Source of the DNA: Limnochordaceae bacterium
GTDB lineage: Bacteria; Bacillota; Limnochordia; Limnochordales; Geochordaceae
Direction: 5' to 3'
DNA: 64,000 bases
Assembly (NCBI GenBank): GCA_014896295.1
Contig: JADBKR010000008.1
Coordinates: 708,745 to 772,744, forward strand
Shown: piece after piece, positions 58,398-64,000 of the stretch
Numbering within the stretch: position 1 is the stretch's first letter
Layout of the letters: the number at the start of each line of letters is the position of its first letter
Program-made: the position numbers and the translations under genes
Notes under the pieces: model-generated
What the model saw: the letters and a program-made list of their open reading frames with translations, nothing else
The model's database searches: none
What the model was told of the DNA's origin: nothing

Positions 58398-59378
58398 GTG
58401 CCACTTTCGCTGTTGCCCCAGACTGATTCCGCGTGGGTCGCGGGCCCGCGGCAGCTTCAGCAGGGCGTCAACCGAAGGGGTCTTCGGCGGCCATGGTCAG
58501 CTCGTCGCAAGCGAGACGTGCTGTTTGCCTACGGAGCGATTCTCCCCGCAGGCCTGATCTTTATGGTCTTCATCTTCGTCCCGGTCGCGATGGTGGTCTT
58601 CATCTCGCTCACGGAGTGGGACCTGGTATCTCCCGCCTATCAGTTCGTGGGGCTCCGAAACTACGTCGAGCTCGCCACCTCAGGAGAGTTTCACAAGGTT
58701 CTCCTCAACACGCTGTACTTCGTCGGGGTCCAGATCCCGCTCGACATGGCATTGTCGCTGGCCATTGCCCTTATGCTCAACGCGAAGCTTCGGGGCACGA
58801 CCTTCTACCGAGCCCTGTTCTTTACTCCGGTGGTAACCCCCATGGTTGCAGTTGCAGCCATCTGGCTCTGGATCTACGAGCCGGAGGTTGGCCTCGCGAA
58901 CTACCTGCTGGGTAAGGCAGGTCTTGGCCCCCTGGGCTGGTTGGATGACCCGGCGTGGTCCATGCCGGCGGTGATCCTTACCTCAGTCTGGAAAGGGCTC
59001 GGCTACGACATCGTCATCTTCCTGGCAGGGCTCCAAAACATTCCCAAGGAGGACTACGAGGCTGCCGCCGTCGACGGCGCCGACGGCTTTCACGCCTTCC
59101 GGCGCATCACCTTGCCGCTGTTGTCTCCTGTCACGTACTTCGTGCTGGTGATGAGCGTGGTCAACTCCTTCAAGGTCTTCACCCAGGTGCACGTGATGAC
59201 CCCTGACGGGGGGCCGCTGAAGGCGACCTCGGTTATTGTCTTTTACCTGTATACCCAGGCGTTCGAGCGGTACCGGTTTGGTCGTGCCAGCGCGGTGGCC
59301 GTTGTCCTGTTTGGTATCGTGATCCTTCTCACCGTCTTCCAGCGCATGGTCCTGGAGAGGCGGGTGCACTACCAATGA
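58398..59378 (+). CDS. Sugar ABC transporter permease (MalF/UgpA type)
   Basis: Inner-membrane permease of about 326 residues with six helices: LFAYGAILPAGLIFMVFIFV at the start, LLNTLYFVGVQIPLDMALSL, and the EAA coupling loop EDYEAAAVDGADGFHAFRRI TLPLLSP. The GTG at 58398 is preferred over a GTG at 58290 because the latter lies within the operator region and lacks a ribosome site. The stop overlaps the next permease gene by ATGA. Confidence 0.92.
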   Translation: MPLSLLPQTDSAWVAGPRQLQQGVNRRGLRRPWSARRKRDVLFAYGAILPAGLIFMVFIFVPVAMVVFISLTEWDLVSPAYQFVGLRNYVELATSGEFHKVLLNTLYFVGVQIPLDMALSLAIALMLNAKLRGTTFYRALFFTPVVTPMVAVAAIWLWIYEPEVGLANYLLGKAGLGPLGWLDDPAWSMPAVILTSVWKGLGYDIVIFLAGLQNIPKEDYEAAAVDGADGFHAFRRITLPLLSPVTYFVLVMSVVNSFKVFTQVHVMTPDGGPLKATSVIVFYLYTQAFERYRFGRASAVAVVLFGIVILLTVFQRMVLERRVHYQ

Positions 59379-60244
59379 GCAATAGCCCTGCTGCCGAGGT
59401 CGGGCATCGTCTCTGGGGGGGGCGGCCCGGTTTCTTTCCCAAGGGAATGCTCCACGTCGTACTCTTCACGCTTGGTCTGCTCATGGTCACCCCGTTCGTG
59501 TGGATGGTGCTCACGGCGCTCAAGTCCTATAGTGAGATCTACGTCTACCCGCCACGATGGCTTCCGGCCGAGCCTCAATGGAATAACTTCGCCGTCGCCT
59601 GGCGGATGGCGCCCTTTGCTCGGTTCTATTTCAATAGCATCGTGGTTACCTCCCTAATTACAGCGAGTCAGCTTGTCTTCGGGGCGCTTTCGGCCTACGC
59701 GTTCGCGCGCCTGGAGTTCCCGGGGAGGGAGGCGATGTTCGTCGTCTTTCTCGGGACACTCATGATCCCCATCCAGGTGACCATGCTCCCCCTGTTCCTC
59801 GTCGTCAAATGGCTGGGGTGGGTCAACACTTATCCCGGACTCATCGTGCCGTTTGCCGCCAACGCGTTCGTGATCTTCTTCTTGAGGCAGTTCTTCCTGA
59901 CCATTCCGAAGGAACTGGAGGATGCGGCGACCATCGATGGTTGTAGCCGCCTGCGGTTTCTGGCCCAGTTTCTTGTGCCCCTATCGCGCCCCGCCTTCGT
60001 GACGGCAGGGCTGTTCACCGGGTTAGCGGCGTGGAACGAGTACGTCTGGCCCCTCATCGTCACGACCACCACGGATATGCGTACGTTGCCCGTCGGGCTA
60101 CGGTATTTCATCTCGCAGACGAAGAGTGACTTTCATTACATGATGGCGGCGAGCGTCATCGTCATCGTACCGGTGATCCTGGTGTTCATTGCGCTCCAGC
60201 GTCATTTCGTCGAGGGGGTTACCATGAGCGGCGTCAAGGGGTAG
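59375..60244 (+). CDS. Sugar ABC transporter permease (MalG/UgpE type)
   Basis: Second permease, 289 residues and six helices: MLHVVLFTLGLLMVTPFVWM, LITASQLVFGALSAYAFARL, and the EAA loop KELEDAATIDGCSRLRFLAQ. It pairs with the MalF-type subunit. No ATPase gene is present in the visible operon, so a shared MsmK/UgpC-type ATPase from elsewhere must drive transport. Confidence 0.93.
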   Translation: MSNSPAAEVGHRLWGGRPGFFPKGMLHVVLFTLGLLMVTPFVWMVLTALKSYSEIYVYPPRWLPAEPQWNNFAVAWRMAPFARFYFNSIVVTSLITASQLVFGALSAYAFARLEFPGREAMFVVFLGTLMIPIQVTMLPLFLVVKWLGWVNTYPGLIVPFAANAFVIFFLRQFFLTIPKELEDAATIDGCSRLRFLAQFLVPLSRPAFVTAGLFTGLAAWNEYVWPLIVTTTTDMRTLPVGLRYFISQTKSDFHYMMAASVIVIVPVILVFIALQRHFVEGVTMSGVKG

Positions 60245-60310
60245 TCGGTCGTCAAGAAGGATGAAGCAGGATGAAGGGAGTAGCAGGAGACCAAAGTGAG
60301 GAGGATCGAA

Positions 60311-61588
60311 ATGAGGTCAGGAGCACCGCGCTCAGTCAACCAGTGGATCGGGGCTGCGATCTGGCGTCGATGGTTCGTCTGGGCGATCTTCGGGGTGGCC
60401 ACGCTACTGACGGCGGTCGGACCGGTGCAAGCAGCCGTAACCAAGATAACCTTTTGGTATCCTCTCGGAGGGGCTGCGGGCGAGCTGTTTCGACAGATGG
60501 TCGATGAGTTCAACAAGACTCATCCGGAGATTCAGGTGGACGCCGTCTTCACGGGCAGCTACGCCGACACGGCCACCAAAACCATTGCGGCTCTTGCGGC
60601 CAACTCTCTGCCCGAAGGCGGTCTGATTCCCGCGGCTCCCCTCTTCACGGGCAGGGCCGGCAACTACAAGATCCTCCAATACATGGCCGGGCCGAATGGG
60701 ATCGACATGGACGACTTCTTTCCGGTCTTCTGGGACTACAACAAGTACCGTGGGAAGATAGCCTCGCTTCCGTTCAACAACAGTACCCCAGTCCTTTACT
60801 ACAACAAGGACTTGTTGAAACAGGCCGGCCTGGACCCAGAGCGGCCACCCGCTACGTGGGAGGAAATGGTGCAAGCTGCCCGACGCGCCGCCCCCGCGGG
60901 CGGGTGGGGTGTTGTGATGGACAATCCCGACTGGTCGCTGAAGGCCCTAATCCTGCAATCGGGCGGACGGATCATGAACGACGATTCCACCGCTCCGGCC
61001 TTCAATAGCCCCGAGGGCGTGGAAGCGATGCGGTTTGTCAAGAGGCTCGTCGACGAGAGACTGATGCCCGTCTGGATGCACAATCGAGCCCGGGACCAGT
61101 TCAAGAGCGGCCGAGCAGTCTTCATGTACGGCACCACCGGTGCCGTGGGAGATGTTATGGAGGCTGTTCGTTTCGACTGGAACACCGCCTTTCTACCGGC
61201 CAACCGTCGCTACGGCGTGACAGTTGGCGGCGCAGCCCTGGCGCTGTTCCCCTCGACGCCCGAGAAGGAAAGGGCGACCTGGACGTTTCTCCGGTGGCTA
61301 CTCACGCCCGAGAATGTGGTGCGTTGGTCCATCGGGACAGGTTATGTTCCCGTCCGGAGCTCGGTGGCCACGTTCCCGATGCTTCAGGAATTCTTCCGAC
61401 GACATCCCCAATACCGTGCTGGCTACGAACAACTCGTTTACGCGCAGACGTACGAACACTTCTGGGAGATGGGCGCCATGGACAACTTCCTCCGAGAAGC
61501 CATGGAAAAGGTGGAGCGCGGGGTCGCCACGCCCGAGGCAGCCCTGGGCGAGGCCGATCGGCGCCTTCGGGAAGAGATGGGTATCTGA
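60311..61588 (+). CDS. Sugar ABC transporter substrate-binding protein (UgpB/MalE type)
   Basis: Extracellular binding protein of about 425 residues, family 1: KITFWYPLGGAAGELFRQMV, DEFNKTHPEIQVDAVFTGSY, SLPFNNSTPVLYYNKDLLKQ, RPPATWEEMVQAARR and FMYGTTGAVGDVMEAVRFDW. The ATG at 60311 lies seven bases after GAGGAGG, better than the GTG at 60296, which is part of the ribosome site. The signal helix (WAIFGVATLLTAVGPVQA) has no lipobox cysteine. The motif set resembles glycerol-phosphate and oligosaccharide binders. Confidence 0.92.
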   Translation: MRSGAPRSVNQWIGAAIWRRWFVWAIFGVATLLTAVGPVQAAVTKITFWYPLGGAAGELFRQMVDEFNKTHPEIQVDAVFTGSYADTATKTIAALAANSLPEGGLIPAAPLFTGRAGNYKILQYMAGPNGIDMDDFFPVFWDYNKYRGKIASLPFNNSTPVLYYNKDLLKQAGLDPERPPATWEEMVQAARRAAPAGGWGVVMDNPDWSLKALILQSGGRIMNDDSTAPAFNSPEGVEAMRFVKRLVDERLMPVWMHNRARDQFKSGRAVFMYGTTGAVGDVMEAVRFDWNTAFLPANRRYGVTVGGAALALFPSTPEKERATWTFLRWLLTPENVVRWSIGTGYVPVRSSVATFPMLQEFFRRHPQYRAGYEQLVYAQTYEHFWEMGAMDNFLREAMEKVERGVATPEAALGEADRRLREEMGI

Positions 61589-61652
61589 GCGACCTGAGGC
61601 AGCGCTGCACGAGGGAGATCTTGACTCCGGGCGTGCTATAGACAGAAGGCGG

Positions 61653-62510
61653 GTGCGCGCAGCAGTGGGAGAAGAGGCGAGTCTCGGTCGGTTCCGAGTG
61701 GCCCTTGCCACGGCCATGTACTACCCCAGGCCGCTGGTGGAGATCGTTCGCCACGTCCTGTCCACAGGCCTGAGGCGGGTCGAGCTGACTCCCCAGGATT
61801 GGACTGAGTGCGGCGTCGAGCTATTGGAACAGGTGCCGTCTCTTCGGGGGCTGGAGGTCGGGTCCATCCACTTCCCCCACATCCTGGGCAGTTACGTCAT
61901 CAATCCTTACCCTGTGGCCCGCCAGACCGCGAAGCTCCTCTTTCAGCGCCTTACGGAGCTGGCAAGCCGTGTCGGGGCCACCACGCTGGTCGTGCACCCG
62001 CCACCGAACCCCAAGGGGCATAACCGACTGTTCTACGAGACGTCTGTGGAGAATCTGCGCTTGTTCGGCGATCTGGCTGCCAAGCTCGGTGTGAGGGTGG
62101 CGGTTGAAAACAGCCCCGGGTCGGTGGGACGGACCGCAGAGGGCCTTCTTCAGTTCGTGGCTGAAGTCGCCCACCCGGCGGTGGTCCCGATGCTCGACCC
62201 GACCGAGACCATTGAAGCCGGCCAGGATCCTTACCAGTTCGCAGCGCGCCTGGCGGGCATCCATCACCTCCACCTGAGCGATGCTACATCCTTGGAAAAG
62301 CACCTGCCCTTAGGCGACGGGGAGGTGGACTGGCCTCGGCTCCTCAGCGCGCTCGCCCCGCCGCCCTCCGGCGAGGTGAATTGCGTCGTTGAGCTGCACT
62401 GGAAGTACCTTCTCCCGGACGCGGAAGCCCCTGTCACGCGCAGCCTGAGCGTGCTACAGGCCGCCATCCGTCGAGTCGTGGAGGGACGCCCCGAATGGCG
62501 ACAGACGTGA
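61653..62510 (+). CDS. Sugar phosphate isomerase/epimerase-like TIM-barrel protein
   Basis: About 285 residues with the xylose-isomerase-like (AP endonuclease 2) barrel: VALATAMYYPRPLVEIVRHV, LRGLEVGSIHFPHILGSYVI, TLVVHPPPNPKGHNRLFYET, LGVRVAVENSPGSVGRTAEG, MLDPTETIEAG (metal-binding Asp and Thr) and IHHLHLSDATSLEKHLPLGD. It probably isomerises or epimerises the imported sugar or its phosphate. Three GTG codons (61653, 61665, 61698) could be the start. Its stop overlaps the regulator gene by 16 bases. Confidence 0.85.
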   Translation: MRAAVGEEASLGRFRVALATAMYYPRPLVEIVRHVLSTGLRRVELTPQDWTECGVELLEQVPSLRGLEVGSIHFPHILGSYVINPYPVARQTAKLLFQRLTELASRVGATTLVVHPPPNPKGHNRLFYETSVENLRLFGDLAAKLGVRVAVENSPGSVGRTAEGLLQFVAEVAHPAVVPMLDPTETIEAGQDPYQFAARLAGIHHLHLSDATSLEKHLPLGDGEVDWPRLLSALAPPPSGEVNCVVELHWKYLLPDAEAPVTRSLSVLQAAIRRVVEGRPEWRQT

Positions 62511-63523
62511 GCTTCCCGTCCGAACGCCTGAATCGCTTGGACCGTCTGTACCTGGCCGCCCGGATGTATTACCTGGAGCGGCGAAGCCAGGAGGACATCG
62601 CCCGGGTGCTCGGTGTCTCCCGCTCCCGGGTTTCCCGGCTTGTGCGAGAGGCCTGGGAGTCCGGGATCGTCGAGGTCCGGCTGCACCGGCCCATGCCGCG
62701 TTCCTGCGAGGAGCTGGCCGACGCCCTAGCGGGGAAGTACGGCTTGAAGTGCTGCGTGGTCGCCGATGTCCCGGCTCGCCCATCGGGGCAACCCGCTGAA
62801 GATGTCCGGCACTCCATCGGTCGTGTGGCAGCCCAGTACCTGCAAGCGACTGTCAAAGACGGGCAGCTCATCGGTCTTGGCTGGGGTATGACGCTGTACG
62901 AGATGGTGAACAGCCTGGCGGATGTGCCACGGCGGCAGGTAACCATTGTCCCCCTTCTCGGCGGAGTGGGACAGGCCGACCCGCGCTATCAGGTGAACGA
63001 CCTTGCGTACCGCCTGGCTGAGGCCTTCGGAGGCACGGCTCTGTACCTGCACGCCCCGGCATACGCGGACACCGAGGCCGCCGCCGAGGCGATTCTCCAG
63101 CAGCGCCGGGTGCAACAGGTCGTGCAGCTCTGGAGCGAATTGGACCTGGCCCTGGTCGGCATCGGGCCTCCTGTGCCCCAGTCCCCCGTCCTGGAGATGG
63201 GAACGTTCGACGAGACGACACTCCTTGAGCTTCTCAGGCAGAAAGCCGCGGGTGACGTGTGTACCCACTTCTTCAACGTTGAGGGGCAGCCCTGTCGCCT
63301 CTCCATAAGCCGCCGCTTCATCGGAATCCCGTTGGACACGCTCAAGAGCCTCCCTTTGGTGGTGGGGGTGGCCGGAGGTCCCCACAAGGTCCCCGCGATC
63401 CGGCTGGCACTCGAAGGAAAGTACGTCAGCGGGCTGATTACCGACCGGTTGACTGCCTGGTCGCTGTTGGCCGACCAAGAGATCCTTGCGGAGCAGAGGG
63501 AAGCGGGGCGGGGCCGCGGATGA
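62495..63523 (+). CDS. SorC-family sugar-binding transcriptional regulator
   Basis: Regulator of 342 residues. The N-terminal helix-turn-helix is RRSQEDIARVLGVSRSRVSR. The effector domain begins SIGRVAAQYLQATVKDGQLI-GLGWGMTLYEMV and includes VTIVPLLGGVGQADPRYQVN and LVVGVAGGPHKVPAIRLALE, typical of the phosphosugar-binding SorC/DeoR family. It should sense a sugar phosphate made in this pathway and control the operon, perhaps through the paired dyads near 58294-58335. Confidence 0.94.
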   Translation: MATDVSFPSERLNRLDRLYLAARMYYLERRSQEDIARVLGVSRSRVSRLVREAWESGIVEVRLHRPMPRSCEELADALAGKYGLKCCVVADVPARPSGQPAEDVRHSIGRVAAQYLQATVKDGQLIGLGWGMTLYEMVNSLADVPRRQVTIVPLLGGVGQADPRYQVNDLAYRLAEAFGGTALYLHAPAYADTEAAAEAILQQRRVQQVVQLWSELDLALVGIGPPVPQSPVLEMGTFDETTLLELLRQKAAGDVCTHFFNVEGQPCRLSISRRFIGIPLDTLKSLPLVVGVAGGPHKVPAIRLALEGKYVSGLITDRLTAWSLLADQEILAEQREAGRGRG

Positions 63524-64000
63524 GCACCAGCACCGCGTTGCGGAGTCGCATAGCCGGTTCCGTGGCATGGATGGCCATCGGTGACGCGTTGGGCATGCCG
63601 TCTGAGTTCTTGACCCCAACGCAGATTCGCCAAGAGTACGGTGCCATCACTGGCCTGCGCCAACCGGGCCGGAAGGCCATTCATCCAGATCTCCGCATGG
63701 GGTCCGTAACGGACGATACGGAGCAGGCACTGTACTTGGTAGAGGGTTTTTGCCGTTACCGGCGGGTTTCGGCAGAGACAGCGGCGGCTGCCCTCGTACG
63801 GTGGGCGACGGAACGCGACGTGTGGAACAAGAGCTACCTGGGCCCCAGCTCGGGCTGTGCGCTCCGGCGGCTTGCGGAGGGCGGGGACCCTCACATCACT
63901 GGTGGTGACGGCTCAACCGTGGGCGCGGCCATGAGTGGCTCCGGTCTCGCAGCTGCTCGTTTCCGATGTTCAACGAGCAATACGTAACCAACGAAGTACG
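63520..64000 (+). CDS. ADP-ribosylglycohydrolase-family protein, frameshifted and cut by the window edge
   Basis: N-terminal half of an ADP-ribosyl-glycohydrolase (DraG/ARH) fold protein. SRIAGSVAWMAIGDALGMPS and the metal-binding GSVTDDTEQAL (Thr64, Asp65, Asp66) are canonical, followed by GPSSGCALRRLAEG. At about 63934 the frame is lost; in the next frame the expected VAPVSQLLVSDVQRAI continues to the window end. The ATG overlaps the regulator stop. Within sugar operons, such proteins probably cleave N-glycosidic or ADP-ribose-like substrates, so the operon may handle a nucleoside or ribosyl compound. Confidence 0.85.

Overview
The window is GC-rich, dense bacterial chromosome. Genes are packed with ATGA or GTGA overlaps, TTG and GTG starts are common behind strong GGAGG ribosome sites, and several textbook sigma-A promoters are visible. 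The gene set (YtrA-type GntR regulator with its ABC genes, YwiC-like protein, SorC regulator, class II aldolase, GH1 glucosidase, RbsABC-type and MalEFG-type sugar importers, cytochrome bd) suggests a heterotrophic, oxygen-respiring member of the Bacillota. Three solute-binding proteins have ordinary signal peptides without a lipobox cysteine, and one secreted protein looks beta-barrel-like. That would fit a diderm lineage such as Limnochordia, but the taxonomic placement is inference only.

Layout. 1-5974: a divergent Ytr-like pair of ABC operons around a GntR operator. 6143-7091: a broken ECF sigma/anti-sigma pair. 7274-11525: NUDIX hydrolase, lipoyl synthase and a phosphodiester glycosidase. 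11467-16289: a minus-strand run of metallo-beta-lactamase protein, MFS transporter, Nramp metal transporter and Usp protein. 16367-18896: a promoter-led cassette of C39 peptidase, beta-rich secreted protein, glycine-rich bacteriocin-like precursor and small membrane protein. 19094-22793: plsY, then a cobalamin riboswitch and btuFCD. 22754-25203: cydAB. 25414-27772: aldolase and beta-glucosidase. 27876-33800: acetyl-CoA synthetase, a NifX-like protein, an AtzG-like/amidase pair and an alcohol dehydrogenase. 33897-37498: sugar symporter, YdcF, YwiC and TPR proteins. 37636-43463: aconitase, amt-glnB and an RmlD-like reductase. 43520-47903: MFS transporter, HtrA, PfkB-family kinase and SDR.

48328-52049 is an RbsBAC-type sugar importer and 58398-64000 is a MalEFG-type importer operon with a TIM-barrel isomerase, a SorC regulator and an ADP-ribosylglycohydrolase. 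Between them, 52086-58397 is an accessory island of less GC-rich, mosaic character. It holds a decayed AbiEi antitoxin, a DUF72 protein, a TcmP/three-Cys-motif (DUF5131) pair and a damaged SNF2 helicase. This island and the C39 cassette are the best candidates for undescribed biology.

About nine genes carry single apparent frameshifts while their neighbours are intact, and two genes have good ribosome sites in front of ATC or ACG instead of ATG. This pattern looks more like residual sequence error than decay, and the affected genes are flagged individually. No rRNA, tRNA, CRISPR array, transposase or complete prophage was seen.
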